Shown here: in pieces, positions 5,740 through 12,783 of the stretch
Numbering within the stretch: the stretch's first letter is position 1
Layout of the letters: each line of letters starts with the position of its first letter
Source of the DNA: Spirochaetales bacterium
GTDB taxonomy: Bacteria; Spirochaetota; Spirochaetia; DSM-27196; SKKC01
NCBI GenBank assembly: GCA_007121695.1
Contig: SKKC01000167.1
Span: forward strand, 1-12,783
DNA: 12,783 bases
Direction of reading: 5' to 3'
Position numbers and translations under genes: made by a program
Notes under the pieces: model-generated
Told to the model about the DNA's origin: nothing
The model's database searches: none
Seen by the model: only the letters and a program-made list of their open reading frames with translations

Positions 5740-7715
5740 GATCGCCCCCTTCGGTAGAGGTGCGTCGCGAGTGCCCGTCCCACGATAACGGTGACGGACA
5801 GAAATGCTGCCGGAACGAGCGCCGGTGCAATGGTACCCCTGACGAGGAGCGAGCGGGTTTCGTTGAGCATGCGCCCCCATCCGGCCACGGGTATTGCCGA
5901 CTCCCACGCGACGGGTATCGTATAGAAGTTCCCGAGGAAGCTCATGTTCGCTTCGAGTATCAACAGATCGACCGCAACGAGTACTCCTGCGTGTGCGATC
6001 AGCGGGGCAGTGTTCCGCAGGATGTGCCGTAGCATAATAACGCCCGACGGGGTCCCTATAAAACTGCTGTAGCGGATGTAGTCGCGCGAACGAATGTGTT
6101 CCACCTCCTGCCGTATTCGCCGGTACATCCGTACACCACCGACGAGCAGCAGGGTCACCATCAACCCCAGAATTGAACGCTCTGTGACCGCGCTCAGCAT
6201 GACGAGTACCGTCACCGACGGAAACGTCTCAAGAATGTCTGCCACGGAGTCCGCTGCTCTGACCCCGTGATAGCCTGTAATGACTCCGCTGACGGTCCCG
6301 ACGGCGACGGCAGCGATCGCCGCGGCAATCGGCACGAGAATGAAGCGGGTGGCTACGAGTGCTCGTTGAGTATACCCTTCAAGCCACGGAATACCGGTTG
6401 CCCGCTCGGCGACGATCGGGTTCGCGAACAGGCGGGAGGGCTCGTCGACGAGAAAACTCACCGTCAGCAGGAACACCAGGCTGGCAGACAGCAGTCCCGC
6501 TATTATGATCTGGCGGCTGTTGGTCCGCACGAACCGCCGAGCCCACACCCAGTCGGGTCCTGGGAGCCGGGAGTGCAGTGGCGTTCTCGTTCGTGACGCT
6601 CGAAACAACGGGGCCCCGGTCTCCCGTCTCGCGTGCCCAACCGCGGACAGGAAGCCCGCACCTGCGGCGGTGACAAGGACAAGACGCACACTCCACAGCG
6701 GCCAGGAAACCGGTACGGCAAGAGCAGCGACCAGCAGGATGCTTCCTGCAATGAAGAATACCGCCCGAAGCTGACCGGGTATTCCGGTGCGGCCGGCACG
6801 TGAAACGGCGGGCCGCGGGAGGAGCAGCGCCGCAAGACCGCGACACGCCGTCTGTATCACAATGGCGAAAATACCGAGATAGGTTAGTCCGGCCTGCGAG
6901 ACGCTGGTGTCCGGCACGGGGGCAATACCCTGGAACTGCCCGATGGTCATGAGTCCGAGCCCGGGATAATTGAACACCCGCTCTACCAGCACGAGGTAGG
7001 TAATGAGCATCGGAATGAGCGTGGCAAGTCCGTACAGCAGGTCCGACACGAGCAGCGGATACAGGTGTCGGTGTACGATCGACGATCGACGAAACCCGCG
7101 ACTTTCCAGCGCGGTTACAAACGGCTCTGCGGTGGCTGTCTGCAGTTTCGCCTGCACGCGGGCCGACAGTACGACCACCGGATACAGCAGCAGGCTTATC
7201 CAGGGCAGTGCCAGATGGTGCAGGTAGTTCAGCGACCGCTGCAGGGAAGGCAGTCTGTCGGCTGCCGGGGAGCTGACATTGCCTATCGGAAACCAGCCGG
7301 TCTCGACAGCGAGTATAAAAAAGAGCAGCGCAAGCCAGTACACGGGAATGGCAGACACGAACCCCGCCAGACGCCGAAGCGACTGTGCAATCCGGCCGGA
7401 TCGGCGCGTGTATGGACGCGTACCTATGTAGTAGGCAAGCAGCACGGCCGAAACTGTGGGGAACAGAAACAGCCGCAGAGAGTTGCGAAGCGCCGGTTGC
7501 AGGAAAAACAGGATCTGCACTCCATCGCGGTTCGTCCCCAGGTCGAAGCGTGCGAGTCGCCCGAGGTACAGCAGATACTCGTAGAGGACATGATATCGCA
7601 GCGGTTCTGCCCGCAGGACGATCTCTCCGACCAGGAAGGTAATCGAGAGAAACACGAGCAGTCGCGCGCTTCCTGATCCGAGAAGGCGGGCGGCGGCAGC
7701 GAGGCGCTTCTTCAT
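5736..7715 (-). CDS. Fused ABC permease: DppB-like half joined to DppC-like half
   Basis: 659 residues, about the sum of two Opp/Dpp-type permeases. Start ATG 7715 (MKKRLAAA) has GAGGTG close upstream and overlaps the stop of the ATPase gene as ATGA. Residues 1-300 are DppB-like: ESRGFRRSSIVHRHLYP marks the EAA-type ATPase-contact loop, followed by VERVFNYPGLG, the B-subunit signature. Residues about 300-385 hold extra hydrophobic helices and an Arg-rich linker. Residues 385-659 are DppC-like: the loop RDYIRYSSFIGTPSGVI with MLRHILRN, then ILEANMSFLG, the C-subunit signature. Known: the B and C permeases are normally separate proteins that pair to form the channel for peptides, nickel or similar small solutes. 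Here one chain would form the whole transmembrane unit. The conserved EAA motif in each half (usually EAARALG) is eroded. The substrate cannot be told from the sequence. Confidence 0.9.
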   Translation of the reverse strand: MKKRLAAAARLLGSGSARLLVFLSITFLVGEIVLRAEPLRYHVLYEYLLYLGRLARFDLGTNRDGVQILFFLQPALRNSLRLFLFPTVSAVLLAYYIGTRPYTRRSGRIAQSLRRLAGFVSAIPVYWLALLFFILAVETGWFPIGNVSSPAADRLPSLQRSLNYLHHLALPWISLLLYPVVVLSARVQAKLQTATAEPFVTALESRGFRRSSIVHRHLYPLLVSDLLYGLATLIPMLITYLVLVERVFNYPGLGLMTIGQFQGIAPVPDTSVSQAGLTYLGIFAIVIQTACRGLAALLLPRPAVSRAGRTGIPGQLRAVFFIAGSILLVAALAVPVSWPLWSVRLVLVTAAGAGFLSAVGHARRETGAPLFRASRTRTPLHSRLPGPDWVWARRFVRTNSRQIIIAGLLSASLVFLLTVSFLVDEPSRLFANPIVAERATGIPWLEGYTQRALVATRFILVPIAAAIAAVAVGTVSGVITGYHGVRAADSVADILETFPSVTVLVMLSAVTERSILGLMVTLLLVGGVRMYRRIRQEVEHIRSRDYIRYSSFIGTPSGVIMLRHILRNTAPLIAHAGVLVAVDLLILEANMSFLGNFYTIPVAWESAIPVAGWGRMLNETRSLLVRGTIAPALVPAAFLSVTVIVGRALATHLYRRGRS

Positions 7716-8518
7716 GGCAACACCTCGGTGCGGCGCGCTGCGGCGATGAGGGTACGCGTATACGCTTCGACCGGGTTGTGGAGGATCTGCGCGGTGCTCC
7801 CGCATTCGATCACGCGACCGTCTTTCATGACGGCGATGCGATCGCACAGCGAGCCGACAATCGCAATGTCGTGTGATACGAATACCATGGAGAATCCGAG
7901 GGCAGTGCGCAGGTTGCCGAGCAGGCGCACGATCTGTGCGCCAATGGTCACGTCGAGTGCGCTGACCGCTTCGTCTGCAAAAAGCAGGTCCGGTTCAACG
8001 ACGATCGCGCGAGCGATTGCGATTCGCTGTTTCTGACCACCGGAGAAATGAGCGGCCGTTTCGAGTGCGTCGTCGGGCTCGAGCCCGACCTGTTCGAGCG
8101 CCCTCAGGGCCCGTTCCTTTCGTTCTCCCGGTGTCCCCACGCCGAGCTGCTGCAATGGTTCGCACACAATCTGCAGTACGCTCATATCCGGATTGAGCGA
8201 CGCTGCCGGGTTCTGAAATACAACCTGCATGCCCCGCCTGGTATCGGCAAGTTCTCCGGGCGTACGCGTGGTCAGGTCGTGTCCATGATAGGTAACAGTG
8301 CCCTGAGTCGGACGTTCCATGAGCATCATGGTCCGGATCAGCGTGGATTTCCCGCTGCCGGATTCCCCGACTATGCCGAGAATCTCGCCGGCCTGCACGG
8401 CGAGCGTCACGTCTGTGACCGCGTGTACAGCCGCGCGGGCGGGCTTCCCGGCGCGCTGAACGCGCGCTGCGTACGAAAACGATACTCCGTGTACTCCAAG
8501 GACTGGCTCAGGCGTCAT
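7712..8518 (-). CDS. Opp/Dpp-type ABC transporter ATP-binding protein (OppF/DppF-like)
   Basis: 268 residues. Start ATG 8518, with GGAG upstream inside the preceding gene and an 11-base overlap with it. Walker A GESGSGKST (51-59), Q-loop Gln102, ABC signature FSGGQ (158-162), Walker B LLFADE (178-183) and switch His216 are all present, so it should hydrolyse ATP. The C-terminal HNPVEAYTRTLI stretch is typical of the peptide/nickel transporter ATPase family. Departures from the family consensus: Phe in place of Leu in the signature, and ADEA in place of ADEP after Walker B. It should pair with the neighbouring ATPase as a heterodimer under the fused permease on the inner face of the membrane. 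Confidence 0.93.
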   Translation of the reverse strand: MTPEPVLGVHGVSFSYAARVQRAGKPARAAVHAVTDVTLAVQAGEILGIVGESGSGKSTLIRTMMLMERPTQGTVTYHGHDLTTRTPGELADTRRGMQVVFQNPAASLNPDMSVLQIVCEPLQQLGVGTPGERKERALRALEQVGLEPDDALETAAHFSGGQKQRIAIARAIVVEPDLLFADEAVSALDVTIGAQIVRLLGNLRTALGFSMVFVSHDIAIVGSLCDRIAVMKDGRVIECGSTAQILHNPVEAYTRTLIAAARRTEVLP

Positions 8519-9305
8519 TATCCGCGTCTCCGATACGGGGAACTGCCGAGAGCAGGGTCCGGGTGTATTCGTGCGTCGGATGCGGAAACACCCGTTGGAC
8601 CTGCCCGTGCTCGACGATTTCTCCTGCGTTCATGACGGCAACCGAGTCGCACAGATGCGCAACGGTGCCAAGATCGTGGGTTACCATGAGGAGCGCCATG
8701 CCTCGCTGCTCCGATAGTGTTCGCAAAAGGGTCAGAATCGAGTTTCGGGTCACCACGTCGAGATCCGTCGTCGGTTCGTCTGCGATCAGCAGCCGCGGGT
8801 TGCCGGCGAGCGCAAGCGCAATGCACACGCGCTGGCACATGCCGCCGGACAGCTCGCCGGGATAGGCGTCGAGAATCTGCGTCGGGTCGGGAAGCGACAC
8901 CTGCGACAGGAGCTCTGCGGGGTGCACACGATGAGCCGTCCTCAGCGTCTGGAGTTTCCGGAACTGGGTGCCTATGGTCATGTACGGGTTCAACGATGCC
9001 ACCGGATCCTGGAAAATGTAGGCAATTCCGTGGCGACGGGCCTCGAGCAGTTCGTTGTCGCGCATGCGAAGCAGATCGCGCTGTGCTGCTCCAAACAGGA
9101 CCTGCCCGGACACGGCTGGCGGGGGAGGGTCGGGTAGCAGGCGGGTCAGAGCCAGGCATGTCACGGTTTTTCCGCTGCCGCTCTCGCCGACGAGTCCGAC
9201 CCTGCCACCTTCGGGAATATCAAACGACACATTCCGTACCGCGTGAACCTCCGCCCCCCGATACCCCGGAGGAAAGCAGACGTCCAGATTCCTGACGGAT
9301 AGCAT
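8508..9305 (-). CDS. Opp/Dpp-type ABC transporter ATP-binding protein (OppD/DppD-like)
   Basis: 265 residues. Walker A GESGSGKT (40-47), Q-loop Gln99, signature LSGGM (152-156), Walker B LLIADE (172-177) and His210 are intact. The C-terminal PHPTHEYTRTLL motif marks the oligopeptide/dipeptide/nickel ATPase family. It is shorter than typical OppD/DppD (about 320-340 residues), ending soon after this motif, so the usual C-terminal extension is missing. Start ATG 9305 lies 2 bases after the serC stop with only a weak Shine-Dalgarno sequence, consistent with translational coupling. It overlaps the next ATPase gene by 11 bases. Pairing with that ATPase is inferred from family practice. Confidence 0.93.
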   Translation of the reverse strand: MLSVRNLDVCFPPGYRGAEVHAVRNVSFDIPEGGRVGLVGESGSGKTVTCLALTRLLPDPPPPAVSGQVLFGAAQRDLLRMRDNELLEARRHGIAYIFQDPVASLNPYMTIGTQFRKLQTLRTAHRVHPAELLSQVSLPDPTQILDAYPGELSGGMCQRVCIALALAGNPRLLIADEPTTDLDVVTRNSILTLLRTLSEQRGMALLMVTHDLGTVAHLCDSVAVMNAGEIVEHGQVQRVFPHPTHEYTRTLLSAVPRIGDADNDA

Positions 9306-9307
9306 GA

Positions 9308-10390
9308 TTATCCGTGGTCTGCGGCGAATCCTTTCATGAACGCAGCAAGGTCGTTCACTGCTGCCATGGGAAGCGCGTTGTAGAGACTCGCGCGTATGCC
9401 TCCGACGCTTCGGTGTCCCTTCAAACCGACCATGCCCGCATCACCGGCTTTTTTCAGGAATGCAGCCTCGAGTTCGGTGCTCTTCAGGTTGAACACGACG
9501 TTCATGCGGCTGCGACAGGAGGAATCCACCGGACAGCGGTAGAAACCTTCGGATTCATCGATAATGGAATAGATCAGATCGGACTTCACCTGGCTTGCGT
9601 CCTGCATCGCGGCGACCCCGCCCTGTGCGTCTACCCACCCGAGTACCAGATTCATGAGGTAGATGGGGAAGACTGGTGGCGTGTTGTACAGGCTCTGCTT
9701 GGATGCATGCGTGGGATACGTCAGATACGCGGGCAGATCGGCATTGCATTTCGGTAGAAGGTCACGTCGAATAATGACGACGGTGACTCCCGAGGGTCCG
9801 AGGTTCTTCTGGGCCCCCGCGTAGATCACACCGAATCTGTCCATGGGAAGTGGTCGGCTCATGATGTCGCTCGACATGTCTGCGACTATGGGTACGCCCT
9901 GTGTGTCCGGGAAGTCGCGCCACTGCAGACCGTTAATTGTCTCGTTACTTGTCAGGTGGAGATAGGCTGCGTCCGCGTGTGTCTCGAGTTCGTAGGGATT
10001 TGGAAGCGTGGTATAGCTCGACGACTCACCGTCAAACACGACCTTTACCGCGCCGATTTTTTTCGCGTCGTCGAGTGCCTTTTCGGCCCATGCGCCGCTG
10101 ACGGTGAAGTCGCAGAATGAACCGCCGGGAAGCAGGTTCAGCGGAACCATGCCGAACTGCATGGTCGCCCCGCCACCGAGCAGCAGGACCTCGTGCGAGT
10201 CGGTAATTCCGAGCAGCGACTTGATACGGTCGATTGCCTGGGTATGTACCTCGTCGTAGGCTTTGCTCCGGTGGCTTGACTCGATAAGCGACATGCCGGT
10301 GCCGCGATACTCGGGAAGTTCGGCAGCAGCCTGCATCAGGACCTCTTCCGGCAGAGTGGCCGGACCCGCAGAGAAATTGTGTGCACGCAT
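9308..10390 (-). CDS. serC: Phosphoserine aminotransferase
   Basis: PLP enzyme that converts 3-phosphohydroxypyruvate and glutamate to phosphoserine and 2-oxoglutarate in serine synthesis; it also acts in the DXP-dependent pyridoxal phosphate route of some bacteria. Start ATG 10390 (MRAHNFSAGPATLP) matches the family N terminus; an adjacent ATG at 10393 would add one Met. It gives 360 residues, the normal length. PLP-binding Lys195 lies in YAGAQKNLGPSG, and the cofactor and substrate motifs GGGATMQFG, NETINGLQW and the C-terminal GHRSVGGIRASLYNA are present. Heads the five-gene minus-strand unit with the ABC transporter; the stop TAA is 2 bases before the next start. No Shine-Dalgarno sequence is seen, and TATACT ends 4 bases before the ATG at 10393. 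Confidence 0.97.
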   Translation of the reverse strand: MRAHNFSAGPATLPEEVLMQAAAELPEYRGTGMSLIESSHRSKAYDEVHTQAIDRIKSLLGITDSHEVLLLGGGATMQFGMVPLNLLPGGSFCDFTVSGAWAEKALDDAKKIGAVKVVFDGESSSYTTLPNPYELETHADAAYLHLTSNETINGLQWRDFPDTQGVPIVADMSSDIMSRPLPMDRFGVIYAGAQKNLGPSGVTVVIIRRDLLPKCNADLPAYLTYPTHASKQSLYNTPPVFPIYLMNLVLGWVDAQGGVAAMQDASQVKSDLIYSIIDESEGFYRCPVDSSCRSRMNVVFNLKSTELEAAFLKKAGDAGMVGLKGHRSVGGIRASLYNALPMAAVNDLAAFMKGFAADHG

Positions 10391-10405
10391 CATGAGCAGT
10401 ATAAT
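10377..10405 (+). promoter_or_regulatory. Sigma70-type promoter for the lysophospholipase-like gene
   Basis: TTGTGT (10377-10382), a 17-base spacer and a perfect TATAAT (10400-10405) lie 34 bases before ATG 10440. The predicted leader of about 28 bases carries GAGGGG (10428-10433), 6 bases before the ATG. The -35 element lies inside the start of serC. A short hairpin-capable sequence (TCGC, GAAAA, GCGA; 10417-10429) abuts the ribosome-binding site. Confidence 0.55.
10398..10403 (-). promoter_or_regulatory. Candidate -10 element of the serC-ABC operon
   Basis: TATACT on the minus strand is followed by 4 bases and then ATG ATG (10393, 10390), so transcription would start at or near the start codon (leaderless mRNA). 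The -35 region is weak. This hexamer overlaps the plus-strand TATAAT (10400-10405) by four base pairs, so both promoters cannot be occupied at once. Confidence 0.4.
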
Positions 10406-10408
10406 GAA

Positions 10409-10419
10409 CGAATAATTCG
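10409..10419. promoter_or_regulatory. Small inverted repeat in the serC/hydrolase divergent region, possible operator
   Basis: CGAATAATTCG is a perfect 5-base inverted repeat around one central base. It lies at the predicted transcription start of the plus-strand gene and upstream of the minus-strand -10. The position suits a regulator acting on both directions, but an 11-base repeat can occur by chance. Confidence 0.2.
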
Positions 10420-10439
10420 CGAAAAGCGAGGGGTCCATC

Positions 10440-11402
10440 ATGAGTCGCACGGTCTTTCCCGTAACTTCTCCGCTCGACGGCGCGGTTCGCGACGCGTGGG
10501 CGGTCGATTCTTCGGCGTCCGAAACACGAGGTGTGGTGCAGATTCTCCACGGAATGGCTGAACACAAAGAGCGGTACGCGGAGTTTGCAGCCTTTCTCTC
10601 CGAAGCGGGCTACGCGGTTGTGGCGCACGACCATCGGGGGCATGGCCGGAACGAACCGGACGAGAGCAGGAACGGCTTTTTCGCCAGTTCCGGCGGGTGG
10701 CAGGCAGTCGTGTCCGACGTGTTCGCGGTGCGCGCGAGGATCGTGGCGACGTATCCCGGGGTGCCGATCTATCTGTTCGGGCACAGTATGGGAAGTTTTA
10801 TCGCGCGCAGTTGCATGATACGTGACGCAGGTGCCTACGCCGGATACATCCTCTGCGGAACCGCATCGCATCCCGGCCTCGCCGGTCATGCCGGGCGGAC
10901 GCTCGCTCGTCTCCTGTCGGCACGCGGGCACGAACGGGTGCGAAGTCCCCTGCTTTCGTCGCTGACGAAGCACGGGTTTAACCGCGATTTCGCGCCGAAT
11001 CGTACGGCGTACGACTGGCTCAGCAGAGACGAATCAGAGGTCGATGAATACATTGCCGATCCTGCCTGCGGGTTTATACCCTGCCGTGCATTCTTCCGCG
11101 ACATGGTCGGGGGACTTATTGAGGTCAATACCCATAGCGATCTCGCAGCAATACGAGATGCGGTTCCCGTATTTCTGATTGCAGGCGGGAAGGATCCGGT
11201 CGGGGGGTCCGGGCAGGGCGTAGAGCGGGTTGCGGCCATGCTTCGCGCGCATACACCCTGCGAGGTCAGCGTTCGCATGTTTCCCGATGACAGACACGAG
11301 CTGTTGAAGGAGCTTGACCGGACGGAGGTCTTTCGTGCGGTGTCTGCCTGGCTTGGCGCGCATGCCTACTGGGGTAACCGGCCGACGCGAACGAACCAGT
11401 AA
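10440..11402 (+). CDS. Alpha/beta hydrolase, lysophospholipase / monoacylglycerol lipase-like
   Basis: 320 residues; start ATG 10440 with a good GAGGGG site. Serine-hydrolase fold of the Hydrolase_4 (S33) type: oxyanion-side motif HGMAEHKERY (37-46), DHRGHG (64-69), nucleophile elbow GHSMG with Ser116, acid Asp252 in GGKDPVGG, and His286 in DDRHE. These are the hallmarks of lysophospholipase L2 and monoglyceride lipase relatives, which cleave acyl-glycerol esters. No signal peptide, so it should act in the cytoplasm or at the inner membrane face. Transcribed alone and divergently from serC. Its last 37 bases overlap the 3' end of the opposing membrane-protein gene. Exact substrate unknown. 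Confidence 0.9.
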   Translation: MSRTVFPVTSPLDGAVRDAWAVDSSASETRGVVQILHGMAEHKERYAEFAAFLSEAGYAVVAHDHRGHGRNEPDESRNGFFASSGGWQAVVSDVFAVRARIVATYPGVPIYLFGHSMGSFIARSCMIRDAGAYAGYILCGTASHPGLAGHAGRTLARLLSARGHERVRSPLLSSLTKHGFNRDFAPNRTAYDWLSRDESEVDEYIADPACGFIPCRAFFRDMVGGLIEVNTHSDLAAIRDAVPVFLIAGGKDPVGGSGQGVERVAAMLRAHTPCEVSVRMFPDDRHELLKELDRTEVFRAVSAWLGAHAYWGNRPTRTNQ

Positions 11403-11761
11403 ACCCACAGGGGCAGGACGGCGGCGGCAGCGCCTGCCAGGATCAACAGAAGCGGCTCGGGCAGCATTGGCGCGTGCAGAATAAACTCGATACCGACGAC
11501 CAGGCAGATCGACATTGCCGTGAACATCCGCATAAGAAGCAGACTTCGCAAGGCACCCGGAGCCTGGCGAAGTGAGCACAGTGAGTGTGTTCCAAGCGCG
11601 CATAGCGCGCCCGCGAACAGGCGTATGCCGGCAGGGGTGCCGGATACGAACAGGAGACTGACCCCGACAACGAGATCGGCCACCGAAAGTATCCCGAGTT
11701 GTATCCGCAGCCGTGCGGGAACCGTGAGCCGCGAAAGCTGCGTATGTGAGGACATTTTCAT
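11366..11761 (-). CDS. Small membrane protein with four predicted helices, unknown function
   Basis: 131 residues from ATG 11761 (MKMSSHTQ); a second in-frame ATG at 11755 is possible. Four hydrophobic segments are visible at about 20-39, 43-62, 74-97 and 101-124, with few polar residues in them; no catalytic motif is recognised. The start lies 1 base after the TAA of the alpha/beta hydrolase upstream and has no Shine-Dalgarno sequence, so it is probably translated by coupling. The stop TAG lies inside the coding end of the convergent lysophospholipase gene (37-base overlap). The coding call rests on the helix pattern and operon spacing. Confidence 0.65.
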   Translation of the reverse strand: MKMSSHTQLSRLTVPARLRIQLGILSVADLVVGVSLLFVSGTPAGIRLFAGALCALGTHSLCSLRQAPGALRSLLLMRMFTAMSICLVVGIEFILHAPMLPEPLLLILAGAAAAVLPLWVYWFVRVGRLPQ

Positions 11762-11762
11762 G

Positions 11763-12476
11763 TTATCGCAGACCGAGGAACCGGCGAATGTGCAGCATCG
11801 TCTTGTCTGCCACATCGGGCGCCCAGACAAAGTCATTGTGTCCCACGTCCTGGGTCGCATCGAACTCCACATACTGCGCCCCGAGCACTGCGGCAAACTG
11901 CCTGCTTTCGGCCGATGGTACTATGCGGTCTTCGCTGCTCGCGATTACGAGTGAGGGTTGGTGCAGCGGTTTCGGAAAACGGTCGGTATGGAACCAGGTC
12001 CGTTTGAATATCTCTGACTGAAGCTCGGCCGACTCCGGAACTGCGCGCGCGAAGAGGTATTTCTGGTCTTCAAGGGGCGTCGAGCGGGAGAAGAAGCGGG
12101 GTCGGGCCAGGGCGTCCGGGATCATGCGCAGTTTCAGCAGCAGGCGCATAAGCGGCCCGGGTACAGAATCGCGTGTACCGTAGGGAGACGCAATAACGAT
12201 GATATGGCCCACGAGCGTCGGGCCGAGCTCCTGTGCACAGAGCGCGGCCACAATGCCCCCGAGGCTGTGCCCGATCAGGACAACCGGTTGACCGTCGAGT
12301 TTCGCTTTTTCCCGTACGGCTTCACACGTCGTATCGAGAAGCGTATCGATATTCTGCATCTGCAGGTCGGGCGTAATGACATCCGGAACGTGCTGACGAA
12401 GCAGCGGAAGCAGCGGTTCCCAGAAAAAACTGCGGACTCCGTACCCGTGAAGGCATATGATGGACTTTGCATTCAT
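11763..12476 (-). CDS. Alpha/beta hydrolase (esterase/lipase-like)
   Basis: 237 residues from ATG 12476 (MNAKSIICLHGYG); a GTG at 12485 would add three residues. Motifs: oxyanion region LHGYG (9-13), nucleophile elbow GHSLGG with Ser71, acid Asp183 in SEDRIVP, and His213 in DVGHNDF. This is a complete Ser-Asp-His set of the AB-hydrolase family. Substrate unknown. No signal peptide. First gene of a two-gene minus-strand operon with the small membrane protein. No Shine-Dalgarno sequence; TATAGT ends 7 bases before the ATG. Divergent from the ParA/MinD-like gene at the right edge. Confidence 0.9.
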   Translation of the reverse strand: MNAKSIICLHGYGVRSFFWEPLLPLLRQHVPDVITPDLQMQNIDTLLDTTCEAVREKAKLDGQPVVLIGHSLGGIVAALCAQELGPTLVGHIIVIASPYGTRDSVPGPLMRLLLKLRMIPDALARPRFFSRSTPLEDQKYLFARAVPESAELQSEIFKRTWFHTDRFPKPLHQPSLVIASSEDRIVPSAESRQFAAVLGAQYVEFDATQDVGHNDFVWAPDVADKTMLHIRRFLGLR

Positions 12477-12483
12477 CCCGGGC

Positions 12484-12489
12484 ACTATA
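12484..12489 (-). promoter_or_regulatory. Candidate -10 element of the hydrolase-membrane protein operon
   Basis: TATAGT on the minus strand is followed by 7 bases and ATG 12476, the spacing expected of a leaderless transcript. I find no convincing -35 hexamer. Confidence 0.3.
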
Positions 12490-12524
12490 GCAGAGTTGCA
12501 GCGGGCGTGCTATGCTCGGCGACT

Positions 12525-12783
12525 GTGGAAGCGACGACGAACAAGCGCAGGAAACGTGACACCGGATGCTTCATCGCGGTCACGTCTGGAAAGGGAGGGG
12601 TGGGCAAGACAACGACGGCCGTGAATCTGGCCCTGTATTACGCACGGCATGGGCTGCGCACCGTACTCGTTGATCTGGACCCGCTGTCCGATGTCACGGC
12701 ATTCCTCGATCTGAGCCGCCCCGAACACAGTCTGGAAAACCCGGCGGTTCGTGCCGATGCCTCCTTGAACGAGTACATGATCC
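12525..12783 (+). CDS. ParA/MinD-family P-loop ATPase (3' partial)
   Basis: The frame runs off the right edge; 86 codons are visible. After a basic leader (VEATTNKRRKRD) comes the deviant Walker A GKGGVGKTT with the signature first Lys, then NLALYYARHG and the VDLDPLSDVTAFL strand, the place of the A' motif (usually DxDPQ). Known: family members use ATP-dependent dimerisation to position chromosomes, plasmids, division sites or flagella, or to load Fe-S clusters. Which role applies cannot be told without the C-terminal part. Start GTG 12525 is chosen by protein content; GTG 12507 in the same frame is an alternative, and neither has a good ribosome-binding site. Confidence 0.85.
   Translation, partial: MEATTNKRRKRDTGCFIAVTSGKGGVGKTTTAVNLALYYARHGLRTVLVDLDPLSDVTAFLDLSRPEHSLENPAVRADASLNEYMI

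Noticed and set aside
4003..5907. Longer starts for the unknown exported protein and similar upstream extensions of cdd, serC and the permease
   Set aside because: The extensions run antisense or out of frame through neighbouring genes and are Arg-rich; the chosen starts have signal peptides, family N termini or ribosome sites.
10032..10973. A 313-codon minus-strand open frame across the serC start and the lipase-like gene
   Set aside because: It overlaps serC in another frame and is antisense to the hydrolase; Arg/His-rich product with no domain; a high-GC artefact.
12512..12514. ATG just upstream of the ParA-like gene
   Set aside because: It is in a different frame from the Walker A motif.

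Overview
The window is about 60% GC by eye and gene-dense, with 11 protein-coding loci and no RNA genes, insertion sequences, CRISPR arrays or long repeats that I can see. No gap reaches 300 bases. The gene set best fits a free-living spirochaete (Spirochaeta/Treponema-like lineage). That placement is an inference from domain combinations (metallo-beta-lactamase fused to cNMP-binding domains; EIIA fused to a diadenylate cyclase), because no rRNA or other marker is present. All genes look chromosomal.

Left part (1-4006). A protein cut by the left edge combines a metallo-beta-lactamase-fold hydrolase with two cyclic-nucleotide-binding domains (+ strand). It converges, with a 10-base gap, on a minus-strand locus encoding a PTS EIIA domain, a pyruvate-kinase-C-like domain and a DacZ/DisA-type diadenylate cyclase domain. 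An in-frame TAG sits two codons after the catalytic DGA motif and splits this locus. The frame stays open for 67 more codons, which carry the remaining catalytic motifs. Divergent from it is cytidine deaminase (cdd).

Middle part (4003-10390, minus strand). This is a tightly coupled five-gene unit: serC, two Opp/Dpp-type ABC ATPases, one permease that fuses the DppB-like and DppC-like halves, and a secreted/membrane protein of unknown function. Junctions are overlaps or a 2-base gap. No substrate-binding protein is in the window.

Right part (10440-12783). A lysophospholipase-like alpha/beta hydrolase (+) diverges from serC through a 46-base region with overlapping back-to-back -10 elements. 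It overlaps convergently with a small four-helix membrane protein. That protein is preceded by a second alpha/beta hydrolase in a two-gene minus-strand operon. A ParA/MinD-type ATPase starts at the right edge.

The most interesting item is the split diadenylate cyclase. It may be a fresh nonsense mutation, a sequence error, programmed readthrough, or a two-piece enzyme made by translational restart. After it come the unknown protein of the ABC operon and the fused permease.
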